Below, piece by piece: positions 30,201-34,197 of a stretch of 64,000 nucleotides of DNA. The stretch lies in assembly GCA_949130485.1 (NCBI GenBank), contig OX422192.1, positions 5,888,085 to 5,952,084 on the forward strand, given 5' to 3'. The position numbers were made by a program, and so were the translations under genes. The DNA comes from Agelas oroides (lineage: Eukaryota > Porifera > Demospongiae > Agelasida > Agelasidae). The notes under the pieces are model-generated. The model was given only the letters and a program-made list of their open reading frames with translations, had not been told where the DNA came from and made no database searches. Each line of letters opens with the position of its first letter. Position 1 is the stretch's first letter.

Positions 30201-32664
30201 TTTCAGGATCCAACAGAAAAGCAGCTACAACAGCAGAGTGACCAGTTGGCCAAGCTGCTGAAGCAGGGTGAGGAACAGACGAAACAACTGGAAGGCCAGC
30301 TGGTGAAGCAGGGTGAGGAACAGAAGAAACAACTGGAAGCCAAGCTGCAACAACTCTCAGAGGTAATTATGCTGTATGTAGGAGCAAAAATTTAGGCTCC
30401 TATTGATACATGCAACTGCTTTGAATCAGATGGGCGCAATGTGGATTAAAAACAAATCTAAATTTCTAATCCATAAAACAGAGCACAGGCTAGGCAAACA
30501 GATAAGGAGTTAAGGTTGCTGTCACTACTTTTCTCCTAGCAATGATGAATTTGTCAATGTAGCACTAGACTCCACATGCTCACCTAAAAACTGCCAACTG
30601 TCAGCTGTTGTTCATTTCCCAAGCTGCAACAGCAGGGTGATGAACAGAAGAAACAACTGGAAGCCAAGCTGCAGCAGCACCTCCAAGAAGCCATTAAGGG
30701 ACTATCAGAGGTAATTGTTCATGCCATTAATAACAGTAGGAGCAAAACATTAGGCTCCTGTTGATGACTCTTGAAAATAAAACTACTTTGTAATGGATGG
30801 GTGCAATATATGGTTCAAAAACAATTCTGATCAAGTCGTCCAGAATACAAAGTGCAAACAGTAGGTTTTTACTGCCTTCCCACTGTCAACCGTTATTCAT
30901 ACCTCTGCAAACACAACCTCATATGTTATGAGTGCACAAGATACACACTAGATGGGAATAAACTCAGTAGACAACATTTCTATTGCCTAACATAATTATG
31001 CATCTGTGCAGAGCTTATCTCAACTGGAAGCCAAGCTGCAACAAATCTCAGTGGTAATCATAATTTTATGCTGTAGGAAACTTTTTAGGCTCCTTTTGAA
31101 AAATGCAACTGCTTGTATTGAATTATGTAATGTGAATTAAGAATTGACTCAAAAACAAATGTAAAGTTGTCACCCATAGTACAGTGGGCAAACAGATAAA
31201 GAGTTAAAGTTGCTGTCACAAACTTTCTCCTTGCAATAATGAATTTGTCGATGTAGCACTAGATTCTCACATGCTTTGGACTTCTAAATCTTGTCCACTG
31301 ATAGGTGTTCGTTTCTTTAGAACCACAATATCTATTTGTGAGTATATATATATACATATAATATTAAGATACATACCAGAAAGTAATAAACTAATGCTAA
31401 TATTCTTATGCATTGCCTAACATATGCATTTGGGCATGGCTTACATCAATAAACTGCCTGGGGTTCCATTATATCATAATTTTGTGTAAAGTGTTTTTCC
31501 ATTTGTAACACTACCTTTGGCAACATACAGTGCATGGCTAAGGCATTAAAAGACACTCAAGGTATAGTCACTCAGTTGAGTTACTGTTCTAGCAGTGCTA
31601 ACCTGTATGATTACTATCCCTTTAGACATATATGAGACATATGAGCTTGAGTAACTACTAGCGACAATGAAGTGATTCCTTTTATACAATCATACATTCA
31701 CAATTAGCTATGTGTTAACCACTACAGAAGTCAGAGGAGCAGGCTGCAGAAATGAAGGAGCAGACAGCACTGCTTGCTGGTGAGGTGGCTACCCTGAGGG
31801 AAGGGTTGGAAGCCAAGCTGCAGCAAGAATTTCAAGAGGCCATCATGCAACTTTCAGAGGTTATTATTATATACTTTTAGGGTGAAAGTCATGTTTAGGC
31901 CCCCTTTGATGATAAAGCTTGTATATTGGATGGGTACAGCACAAATGAAACATGGATCACAAGTCTGAACTTGTTATGCACATAGTGCAAAACACAGGCT
32001 AGGCTAACAAATAGAGTTAATGAAGGCTACTGTCACTAATTTTTCCTAGCGATGATGAATTTTTCAATGTAGCACTAGATTTCCACATGCTTTGGGTTTT
32101 TAATTTCCACCACTGTCAGCTGTTCATTTCTTTTGGAAATGCAATCTCATATGTTGTGGGTGTACAAGATACATACTAGAGGGGAATACATGTAAACTGA
32201 TGAGAAAAAACTGTTATTTCCATGCTTGCCAAGCATGTACATTCGTGCATGGCTTACCACAATAATCTGCCTGGGGATTCCATTTGCTATTATAATTGAG
32301 AGGAATTACACTACCTTTGGCAATATACAGTGCATGGCTAAAGCATTAAGAGACACTCAAGGTATAGTCACTCAGTTGAGTTACTGTTCTAGCAGTGCTA
32401 ACCTGTACGATTACTATCACTTTAGACATATGAGCTAGAGTAACTACTAGTAATGATGATTTACAATCATTAGCTATTTCAGTTCATAAATATATATATA
32501 ATATGTATTAACTACTACAGAAGTCAGAAGAGCAGATGAGGGAGCAGACTAAAGAAATGAGGGAGCAGACTAAAGAGATGAGGGAGCAGACTGCACTGCT
32601 TGCTGGTGAGGTGGCTACCCTGAGGGAAGCACTTCAGAAACTTATCACTAAAATGGATGTATAA
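129..32664 (+). CDS. TRPA-like cation channel, left copy (5' end outside window)
   Basis: Spliced gene for a transient receptor potential channel of subfamily A, a plasma-membrane cation channel that family members use for chemical, thermal or mechanical sensing. Exons: 129-201, 1313-1449, 2583-2689, 15887-16082, 16166-16223, 16301-16475, 18163-18216, 18280-18698, 20632-20817, 21320-21388, 22362-22670, 30207-30362, 30624-30710, 31012-31053, 31728-31859, 32521-32664. All join in frame at GT-AG borders and give about 780 residues ending in TAA. Order: ankyrin repeats, TRPA linker (TTPMRGLIAFLPD split over 2689/15887), S1 (FLTTFG), S2-S5 (WQWQFGVVAVFLSW), pore (TTGELDY), S6, then coiled coil. 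This matches TRPA1-type channels. The first ankyrin exons lie upstream of the window. A 13.2 kb intron holds nested retroelements. The ligand is unknown. Confidence 0.88.
202..1312 (+). other. Intron with one MITE
   Basis: Intron between the first two ankyrin exons seen. It holds the fold-back MITE at 380-790; the rest (791-1312) shows nothing recognisable. Confidence 0.6.
380..790. mobile_element. MITE-A copy 1 (TIR ACCGTATTTCTTCGATTAGAC)
   Basis: About 410 bp non-coding element with long, imperfect inverted ends. The ends read tgtatttcttagattagaca and, inverted, taccgtatttcttctatcag, with the internal motif ccctcgaatagtagc repeated near both sides. The same family recurs at 19572-19985 and 49261-49675. 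This copy is older: its ends are more diverged. Confidence 0.75.
1313..1449 (+). CDS. TRPA-like exon: ankyrin repeats
   Basis: Begins GTPLHWACAGGDVETVEYF, the ankyrin TPLHWA signature, and continues into the next repeat (QTPISWAI). Acceptor gatgtag, donor gtaaga; the last codon is completed by the exon at 2583. Confidence 0.88.
1450..2582 (+). other. Intron, nothing recognised
   Basis: Intron between ankyrin exons. No transposon ends, repeats or coding exon were recognised. Short open frames here have no exon-like borders. Confidence 0.5.
2583..2689 (+). CDS. TRPA-like exon: last ankyrin and linker
   Basis: Contains DVAAFLLEQ and then KFTTPMRGLIAFLP, a TRPA linker segment. The exon ends one base into an Asp codon. 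The donor gtaagc is followed at once by a minisatellite that repeats donor-like sequence. The next exon is 13.2 kb away. Confidence 0.87.
2698..3113 (+). repeat. 31 bp minisatellite of splice-donor-like units
   Basis: About 13 tandem units of roughly 31 bp (consensus cattacagtcaggtaagctt plus gatcactgttag) directly after the donor of exon 2583-2689. Five units carry CAGGTAAGC, a near-perfect 5' splice site; the others read CAGGTAG. The unit resembles the authentic donor context cctggtaagctttaac, so the array may have grown from the exon border itself. Confidence 0.92.
3448..3513 (+). repeat. 33 bp tandem duplication
   Basis: Two adjacent copies of a unit beginning aacaaagaatttactgtacc, differing at a few bases. 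Confidence 0.85.
4003..4090 (+). repeat. 44 bp tandem duplication
   Basis: Two adjacent copies of a unit beginning aagtacagtaacaaa and ending gagtgcaatggcg. Confidence 0.85.
4780..5180 (-). repeat. Penelope-associated 3' tail block, copy 1
   Basis: Block read on the minus strand from the end of the Penelope-1 reading frame: gaagaagactcatccc, then taagccactcggctgtctac, then a GC-rich part and an AT-rich tail. Related blocks occur at 14668-14890 (tail part), 20040-20290 (head part) and at mirror sites 48960-49170, 54240-54465 and 63541-63940. They are probably terminal sequence of one Penelope-like family. Confidence 0.55.
5428..5549 (-). pseudogene. Penelope-1 GIY-YIG tail, cut off by gypsy insertion
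   Basis: Read on the minus strand from 5549, this continues in frame from the fragment at 11330-12131 once the gypsy element and one CAAG are removed. It gives LSREIHWIRALNTVLPFGLN and a stop at 5430-5428. An (I/R)xWI..L.T..P.GLN ending is typical of the last segment of Penelope-like proteins after the GIY-YIG domain. The segment is missing from the right arm. Confidence 0.82.
5550..5710 (+). repeat. Gypsy 5' LTR
   Basis: Begins tgtaattctgtgatgtaatc and ends gcggcattaca, with TG...CA ends. Matches 11163-11329 except for about three substitutions and two small indels. Confidence 0.92.
5713..5730 (+). other. Gypsy primer binding site
   Basis: TGGAGGTCGTAGCCGAGA starts two bases after the 5' LTR. 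The TGG start fits pairing with the CCA end of a tRNA. I cannot name the tRNA from this alone. Confidence 0.6.
5835..6968 (+). pseudogene. Gypsy gag (5' part of gag-pol)
   Basis: The structural capsid protein of the element. The ATG at 5835 (MPQKTKTQLRDELEQ) is the first good start; the frame is open further upstream but without ATG. The first 200 residues are charged coiled coil. Next comes a retrotransposon gag domain (WLAKLEKHAELQCW, then LQERLNPVERE and ESVDKFAQDLEKL). The frame ends at 6968 after a T6 run at 6901-6906, where the gag domain continues in the +1 frame from 6907. The same shift exists in the right copy. Confidence 0.85.
6907..8481 (+). pseudogene. Gypsy gag C-terminus, zinc knuckle, protease and start of RT
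   Basis: Continues the gag domain (VQGLWLKWQEKVL), then a CCHC zinc knuckle (CYECHGPGHHWRDC), a retropepsin with catalytic motif VDTGSSATIL near residue 190, and the start of reverse transcriptase (SPWASPVVLV). It stops at TGA 8479-8481 just before KKDG, where an Arg codon (CGA) is expected. That would be a CpG to TpG change, and it is shared by the right copy. Confidence 0.87.
8482..9054 (+). pseudogene. Gypsy reverse transcriptase, frameshifted
   Basis: Three frames are needed to follow the RT. LRFCVDYRRLNAVT and IFTTLDAKRGYWQI lie in the upstream frame. MPFGLCNTPATFQRL and the catalytic VYIDDLL lie in a second frame (about 8660-8818). The thumb (LHPQKCVLGCPEVPYLGYVI) is in the frame from 8794 to 9054, ending in a stop after FLGLAS. 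Catalytic residues are present but the frame is broken, so it is inactive. Confidence 0.85.
9105..9788 (+). pseudogene. Gypsy RNase H region
   Basis: Contains FVLHTDASGRGLGA, AYASRTLS and ELETLAVVWSLRHF, with the YTDHSPVKSLL and NANADALSQ motifs typical of Ty3/gypsy RNase H. A stop interrupts it near 9333. The left copy reads GAAQEQ where the right copy has three more residues. Confidence 0.85.
9813..11006 (+). pseudogene. Gypsy integrase
   Basis: An open frame of about 397 residues with a separating stop upstream. It has a zinc-binding HHCC head (H..H and CQSCLTC), a DDE core (D in VGVDIMELP, D in LISDRGPNLL, E in GLVENFNRTL) and a C-terminal GPY/F module (FGPYRVLEV), and ends at TGA near 11006. 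No chromodomain follows. This is the best-kept part of the left element. Confidence 0.9.
11150..11162 (+). other. Gypsy polypurine tract
   Basis: Purine-rich aggaggcgggtgt directly before the 3' LTR, in the position used for plus-strand priming. Confidence 0.6.
11163..11329 (+). repeat. Gypsy 3' LTR
   Basis: Begins tgtaattctgtgatgtaatc and ends gcagcgttaca. It has an 8 bp insertion (ttgagttg region) relative to the 5' LTR. Confidence 0.92.
11330..12131 (-). pseudogene. Penelope-1 fragment: RT thumb and GIY-YIG endonuclease, left copy
   Basis: C-terminal part of a Penelope-like retroelement protein, truncated upstream. It starts with a thumb/linker segment (HSKGLVKGEAIRFLRSNSSQ), then the GIY-YIG nuclease core (LIYCIISSKCSKMYAGQTSK, then a conserved RFGHHRSA and RGHSFEMHA). 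One base is missing near 12010 compared with the right copy, so the left frame is shifted. The reading frame is then cut at 11330 by the gypsy 3' LTR and resumes at 5549. The family uses the endonuclease for target nicking; this copy is dead. Confidence 0.82.
12132..13483 (+). other. Intron stretch between Penelope-1 and fold-back F
   Basis: Present in both arms. It holds a small imperfect hairpin near 12985-13065 (caatcactgtaattgcacaa against ttgcaaaatcgcagtgattg). A minus-strand open frame of 152 codons (12668-13126) is broken in the right arm and was not accepted as a gene. Confidence 0.5.
13484..14136. mobile_element. Fold-back element F, left copy
   Basis: About 650 bp. The left half (atggggtgccgtttgtgttt, then repeated ctttactaaac and atcgatt motifs, then gccgcatacgtcatcatgaatgc) is mirrored by the right half (gcattaatgatgacgtatgc, then tgataaacattac and cacaaactgcaccccat). 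Non-coding, so a MITE-like element. The centre contains a second small inversion around caatttggaag. Confidence 0.75.
14668..14890 (+). repeat. Penelope-associated tail block, copy 2
   Basis: Direct repeat of 4790-4990: gtgtgtgaagcatttacgctc through agatcggtgaaaagcttt. It has an extra stretch (cctggaacaccatttgccag) not present in copy 1. The two lie in direct orientation on either side of the Penelope-1/gypsy nest. Confidence 0.7.
14891..15886 (+). other. Intron stretch before pre-S1 exon
   Basis: Conserved in both arms. A 79-codon open frame at 15158-15397 has no recognised domain and no clear splice borders. Nothing else was recognised. Confidence 0.45.
15887..16082 (+). CDS. TRPA-like exon: pre-S1 linker
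   Basis: Completes the Asp codon and reads VAERAFSRCVTT, similar to the linker after the ankyrin domain of TRPA channels, followed by an acidic Ser/Asp/Glu-rich stretch. Acceptor cccattag, donor gtatat. Confidence 0.87.
16146..16160 (+). repeat. C15 homopolymer at splice acceptor
   Basis: Fifteen C residues form the pyrimidine tract of the acceptor at 16165. The right arm has 33. Confidence 0.9.
16166..16223 (+). CDS. TRPA-like exon: short pre-S1 segment
   Basis: Fifty-eight bases ending in HPLFLI, just ahead of S1. The acceptor tract is a run of 15 C residues followed by aacag; the right-arm copy has 33. Donor gtgagt. Confidence 0.8.
16301..16475 (+). CDS. TRPA-like exon: S1
   Basis: Reads LMKHPLVISLLAYKWKKFGR and then the hydrophobic S1 helix (NLFIYLIFLAFLTTFGL). 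The layout HP...KW..FGR...FLTTF is strongly TRPA-like. Acceptor acttttcag, donor gtaagc, phase 1. Confidence 0.92.
16686..16848. mobile_element. Fold-back hairpin element G, left arm only in full
   Basis: Nearly perfect hairpin. The outer arm tatttgatgggtgagaaggc is mirrored by gccttttcacccatcaaata, the inner arm ggctggatattgcac by gtgcaatatccagcc, and the core is attttcatgagccgcaggca. In the right arm only one outer arm remains (52390-52422). The core resembles that of the 381 bp insertion at 47309. Confidence 0.82.
17260..18120. repeat. Cluster of inverted gaggcctcagccgaatt repeats, left arm
   Basis: Three partly overlapping copies, in alternating orientation, of a module with gaggcctcagccgaatt, acagtaaatgacatcaagcc and ggctactaggactgctaaga. 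They surround a tRNA-like piece in the S1-S2 intron. The same cluster stands at 51110-51985. It may be a nested MITE family carrying a SINE. Confidence 0.7.
17544..17618 (-). repeat. tRNA-derived SINE-like piece, left copy
   Basis: On the minus strand it shows a tRNA A box (tagtggtttaatgg), a 5 bp anticodon stem (tctga/tcaga) around ctagtat (anticodon AGT, Thr type), and a B box and T loop (gggttcgaatccc). The acceptor ends ggggtcc and ctgaatc do not pair, so it is a tRNA-derived repeat or pseudogene, not a working tRNA. The sequence continues past the tRNA part (ccggattattttccgtgg). Confidence 0.72.
18163..18216 (+). CDS. TRPA-like exon: S1-S2 extracellular loop
   Basis: Fifty-four bases encoding a loop with two N-glycosylation sequons in NGTFNGT, which fits an extracellular loop. 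Acceptor ttttgcag; donor gtggga is weak. Confidence 0.82.
18280..18698 (+). CDS. TRPA-like exon: S2 to S5
   Basis: The largest exon, about 140 codons, with four hydrophobic segments. Markers are DWVNWFEIPLYLCS (S3 side), WQWQFGVVAVFLSW (S3-S4) and LLLVIAFALAFYMLFF (S5). The S4 region lacks a regular arginine ladder, as is usual in TRP channels. Compared with the right arm there are three amino acid differences here. Confidence 0.94.
19572..19985. mobile_element. MITE-A copy 2
   Basis: About 414 bp with matching ends: taccgcatttcttcgatcag at the left and, inverted, taccgtatttcttcgattag at the right. Inside, cggctactattcgagggcgg is repeated. No reading frame of note. Its mirror is 49261-49675. 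Confidence 0.85.
20040..20290 (+). repeat. Penelope-associated head block, copy 3
   Basis: Shares agaagaagactcatt, taagccactcggctgtctac and the GC-rich segment cttcctcgcccctcac with 4960-5210, in inverted orientation to that copy. It seems to be a solo terminal fragment of the Penelope family. Confidence 0.6.
20632..20817 (+). CDS. TRPA-like exon: pore helix, filter and S6
   Basis: Reads RNAFSNPGR, then the filter region MTMTTGELDY, an acidic turret, and S6 (WIIFLVLIPVLLSNML). The acidic residue after TTG sits where TRPA channels place their selectivity-filter Asp/Glu. Donor gtaagt. Confidence 0.94.
20818..22361 (+). other. Introns around the post-S6 exon
   Basis: Two introns (20818-21319 and 21389-22361) flank the exon at 21320. 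The second includes the empty site of the right-arm fold-back insertion (around 21568-21575). It also holds two inverted short motifs (ccggagcagttctgcacc and ggaactgctccgggt). Open frames at 21553-21771 (+) and 21869-22123 (-) match no family I know. Confidence 0.45.
21320..21388 (+). CDS. TRPA-like exon: end of S6 and post-S6 helix
   Basis: Encodes IGLAVGDVDSRLKTAFQNR. This matches the conserved NLLIGLAVGDI segment of TRPA channels that follows S6. Acceptor tacatag, donor gtgagc. Confidence 0.92.
22362..22670 (+). CDS. TRPA-like exon: cytoplasmic post-S6 region
   Basis: 103 codons, rich in Trp, Lys and Asp, with no recognised domain, in the place of the TRPA C-terminal cytoplasmic segment. 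Length is identical (309 bp) in both arms. Acceptor atctatttcag, donor gtgcat (gtacat in the right arm). A stop codon lies directly after the donor, so intron retention would truncate the protein. Confidence 0.85.
22807..22893 (+). repeat. Inverted pair, left member
   Basis: The segment ctgctgatttttgcttgctt through cacagctcttcctaagatat-like sequence matches the reverse complement of 24598-24682 with scattered differences. The pair encloses MITE-B and the Penelope-2 fragment. Confidence 0.7.
23145..23300 (+). repeat. Dispersed repeat R1, copy 1
   Basis: Shares cttcctctttgagggctttt, atgatcagaaagactca and cgaaagacagctaaa with 28983-29147 in the same orientation, at an estimated 75-80% identity. 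Confidence 0.7.
23571..24023. mobile_element. MITE-B, mariner-type, left copy
   Basis: 453 bp between TA dinucleotides. The ends match inverted for about 60 bp: cactgtaaaaacatttgggt, then tacttcaaccatattttgg and ctcagttgcatgcctgttgt. TA target and CACTG ends suggest the Tc1/mariner group. Non-coding. It sits at the end of the Penelope-2 reading frame. The right copy is also 453 bp. Confidence 0.88.
24026..24540 (-). pseudogene. Penelope-2 GIY-YIG fragment, left copy
   Basis: Minus-strand remnant of a second Penelope-like protein. It reads RHVLESIRRILTPLEI, FKPQQTLRQLSVHP and then the GIY-YIG core (LGVVYQVPCASCPEVIIGQT). A frameshift and small deletion follow GRTLEY, after which INHNIDWANASVVD and ALEAWHIRSKQHDP continue in another frame. 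MITE-B truncates the end. It is a different lineage from Penelope-1. No RT catalytic part remains. Confidence 0.82.
24598..24682 (-). repeat. Inverted pair, right member
   Basis: Reverse complement resembles 22807-22893 (ttttgcttacttggcaatgc and cagctcttcctaaggtattc). Confidence 0.7.
26038..26396. mobile_element. MITE-C, left copy
   Basis: 359 bp with inverted ends of about 95 bp (ttagcctcgtttccaggcat; inverted gttagcctcattcccaggcc) that continue through gtatgcaaaaacagaggggg and cattttatcatgtgaatg. Non-coding. The right copy (42751-43144) is 35 bp longer in the middle. Confidence 0.85.
26409..26457. repeat. Short palindromic repeat ttagcctcgtacccagacc
   Basis: About 49 bp: ttagcctcgtacccagacct then ggtctgggtatgagactaa. 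It resembles the ends of MITE-C and the core of the 60 bp repeat at 29318. Confidence 0.75.
26458..26717. mobile_element. MITE-D, left copy
   Basis: About 260 bp. Ends gcacctatcaatggtatgcc and, inverted, gcgcctatcaatggtatgct, followed by C-rich and G-rich mirrored parts. Non-coding. Mirror copy at 42433-42690. Confidence 0.82.
27085..27292 (+). repeat. About 57 bp tandem repeat, four units
   Basis: Units share gggagacctgtgggtaccac, then agcagaggaggggtatg and gtgttattttg, at moderate identity. An open frame crosses the array in both strands as a result of the repeat. Confidence 0.75.
27844..27897. promoter_or_regulatory. Two inverted X-box-like sites
   Basis: ATTACCTAGGCAAC (27844-27857) and GTTGCCTAGGTAAC (27884-27897) face each other across 26 bp. 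The second fits the RFX X-box pattern GTTGCC-NN-GGYAAC. The right arm keeps both (about 41248-41301). Function here is not shown; it may simply be a hairpin. Confidence 0.4.
28097..28594. mobile_element. piggyBac-type MITE, left copy
   Basis: 498 bp between TTAA (28093-28096) and TTAA (28595-28598). The ends are cccttaac-like: ccctttaacaaccg and, inverted, ctctttaacaaccg. TTAA targets and CCY ends point to the piggyBac group. No transposase. Confidence 0.88.
28983..29147 (+). repeat. Dispersed repeat R1, copy 2
   Basis: Direct repeat of 23145-23300, with gcaaaagctacttaacctca and cttcctctttaagtgctatt. Confidence 0.7.
29318..29420 (+). repeat. 60 bp tandem repeat, two units (left arm)
   Basis: Units contain cattcccagaccaaagacca and gtgattggtgtacgcatgtg. 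The right arm (39675-39830) has three units. Confidence 0.85.
29523..29702. mobile_element. MITE-E, left copy
   Basis: 180 bp with inverted ends of about 60 bp: ggatggcatgccaaaatgta, then aaagtaggtatgatttaaaa, mirrored at the right. Non-coding. Mirror at 39384-39562. Confidence 0.83.
30207..30362 (+). CDS. TRPA-like exon: coiled coil 1
   Basis: 52 codons, phase 0 at both ends, rich in Gln, Glu, Lys and Leu. It contains an internal duplication of about 14 residues (KQGEEQTKQLEGQ and KQGEEQKKQLEAK), equal to two heptads. Joined to the exon at 22670 across a 7.5 kb intron. Confidence 0.85.
30624..30710 (+). CDS. TRPA-like exon: coiled coil 2
   Basis: 29 codons, phase 0 at both ends, containing GDEQKKQLEAKLQQ, a near copy of the end of the preceding exon. 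Acceptor tttcccaag, donor gtaatt. Confidence 0.83.
31012..31053 (+). CDS. TRPA-like exon: coiled coil 3
   Basis: A 42 bp micro-exon of 14 codons (SLSQLEAKLQQISV), exactly two heptads. It is another copy of the LEAKLQQ unit. Acceptor ctgtgcag, donor gtaatc. Length and borders are the same in the right arm (38030-38071). Confidence 0.78.
31728..31859 (+). CDS. TRPA-like exon: coiled coil 4
   Basis: 44 codons, phase 0. It starts KSEEQAAEMKEQTALLAGE and ends with another LEAKLQQ unit. Donor gttatt is non-consensus but is kept in both arms. Confidence 0.82.
32521..32664 (+). CDS. TRPA-like terminal exon: heptad repeats and stop
   Basis: 47 codons plus TAA. Starts KSEEQ, then MREQTKE twice, a third partial unit, and AGEVATLREALQKL. 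The right-arm copy (36441-36563) has one MREQTKE unit fewer, a difference of exactly 21 bp, one heptad. Confidence 0.87.
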   Translation, partial: KSEEQMREQTKEMREQTKEMREQTALLAGEVATLREALQKLITKMDV

Positions 32665-34025
32665 TTGAAAATAACAACTTTTGCAGCATTTTCAGTAGCA
32701 GTTATGGTTAAAGTTGCTAGTCATTTATAGGTGTTTGTTTAGGATGCTGACTTGAAATTAGACTATGCTCTTGCAATATGATACATTGCGAATGCATATT
32801 ATTTGCAACTCCTTTTGTTGTACGTATACTATGTCACTTTAATGAAATTTTCTGATGTTGGAACTTGTTTATTAATCAATGAATTTGATGTATAGTTATT
32901 TCTTTCAGCAATAAAATCTTCTACTGTCATGATACTCTGGTTGGAAACACTTGGTATTGGTAAATAATTTAAACCATCAAATCATATATACACTATTACA
33001 AGGTGAGTAAGTAATGCTCTCCTTAGTCATTAAAAAAAGTTGCAAGTAAGGAAAGGTCCACTGAAACAAAATAGAATTTCCTAGCTATTCTTGGGGTGAT
33101 ATTGGATACAGGGAGTCTCATTGCAATGGTGGTGAAGGAAGTGGTGGTGGTCAGCGGCCCACTGTTTGGAGGAGTAATGGCAATTGTACAGCTAGTGAGT
33201 GTCACTGCTGGTGGGACACAAAAAAGGTATGACAATAGTATAAAATTTGAGCGGAATACTATATAAACTTGAAGAGTGGAGTGTTAGGAACAAAAAAAAA
33301 TAAAAATAAAAACACTGTATCTAGAGTCCCAGTAATGAACATTAAATTCTAGGAATGACAACTGATGACAGCAAACACCAATTTTAATGCAACTAGTATC
33401 AGTAGAGTGTTAAGGTGGCAGAGAACCCTGTACTTTCAAGGTCGACAAACCTAGAATCCAAGCTGATAGACTTATTGTCTTGCTAAACTTTTAGCGCACA
33501 GTCAGTTTTGGGAGTCTTCAACCGTTCACTGTCCATAAAATTGGGGATTTTCCCCATTTCCTGTCGGCATTGGCATCCAATAATCAGTTTATAATTAAGT
33601 TAGTTTAAGATGTGGCCTGGCGGAACCCCTCATGTGGTGGTGGGAACTTTGAAGATAAGCTTAGATCGACTTAAAAAATAAAAAAAATAAAAATAAAAAA
33701 AAGGAGTTTAGTAGAGTGCTGTAGTATCAGTAGCTGTGAGTAGTGCGCAATGCCTGCTTGTGAAAGCAAGCTTGTGTCTAGTAGGTGACCGTGGCCCGGA
33801 GCTTCCAGTGCTGGGCTGGGCTTTAACTAGAATACGCAATATATCGTTGGTACTACGCTGCAGTAGACAAGAAAGCTGAAGAGTGGTTGTGTGTGGAACA
33901 GAGCCGTGAGTTGTTTAGCGACATAAGGGGGAGAGGTGGGGCTAGTAATGCTTGCTTCCACTCGTGAATGAGCCCCTCCCATAGACAAGCTGTGAATTTT
34001 TCGAAATGTGCATTCATTTTGGTGC
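32665..34025. other. 3' flank of left gene up to palindrome spacer
   Basis: After the poly(A) signal no gene was recognised. At 33095-33235 a segment has few stops on both strands and is nearly unchanged in the right arm. On the minus strand it is preceded by tttttgtgtcccaccag, a plausible acceptor. At 33853-34025 a minus-strand frame is also conserved. A run of A-rich sequence lies at 33676-33702. Confidence 0.45.
32910..32915 (+). promoter_or_regulatory. Poly(A) signal AATAAA, left TRPA-like gene
   Basis: Canonical AATAAA about 246 bp after the stop codon, conserved in the right arm. The 3' end is probably just downstream. Confidence 0.65.
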
Positions 34026-34197
34026 AGTCAAACTTGTCCATTCCAAGAGTAGTGACAAACATGAGTCTAGCCTGACTTTTGAGAGTAGCTCTGAACAAAA
34101 GCTGACATAGATTGGTTTGAGATACATTGGTGGTTAGGACACTACCTACAGTTAGCATGTAGCTAGATGCGTCCATCAGTGGCAATTTTGGGTTCAT
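33853..34197 (-). other. Open frame crossing the palindrome border, unknown product
   Basis: 114 codons from ATG 34197 to stop 33853, starting in the unique spacer and running into the left arm. The arm part (EKFTACLWEGLIHEWKQALL) is also open in the right arm at 35077-35249, with two amino acid differences near its start. I recognise no family. Conservation may be simply arm identity. It may be an exon of a neighbouring gene cut by the rearrangement. Confidence 0.3.

Larger units (their letters stand above)
22671..30206 (+). other. 7.5 kb intron rich in transposon remnants
   Basis: Separates the post-S6 exon from the coiled-coil exons. In order it holds an inverted pair (22807-22893 with 24598-24682), a direct repeat (23145-23300 with 28983-29147), MITE-B, Penelope-2, MITE-C, a short palindrome, MITE-D, a tandem repeat, an X-box-like pair, a piggyBac-type MITE, a 60 bp repeat and MITE-E. 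Between 24683 and 26037 and between 29703 and 30206 nothing was recognised. Confidence 0.6.
4711..34025. repeat. Left arm of giant inverted repeat
   Basis: This segment reads, in reverse complement, almost the same as 35077-64000. Paired positions add up to about 69,100 near the centre (for example 34025 with 35077, and poly(A) signals 32910 with 36195) and drift by up to a few hundred bases outward because of indels. All 13 channel exons, the gypsy element, both Penelope remnants and most MITEs occur in both arms. The start given is only where the partner runs off the window; the true arm probably continues towards position 1. Base differences are about 1% in the exons I compared by eye. Confidence 0.97.
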
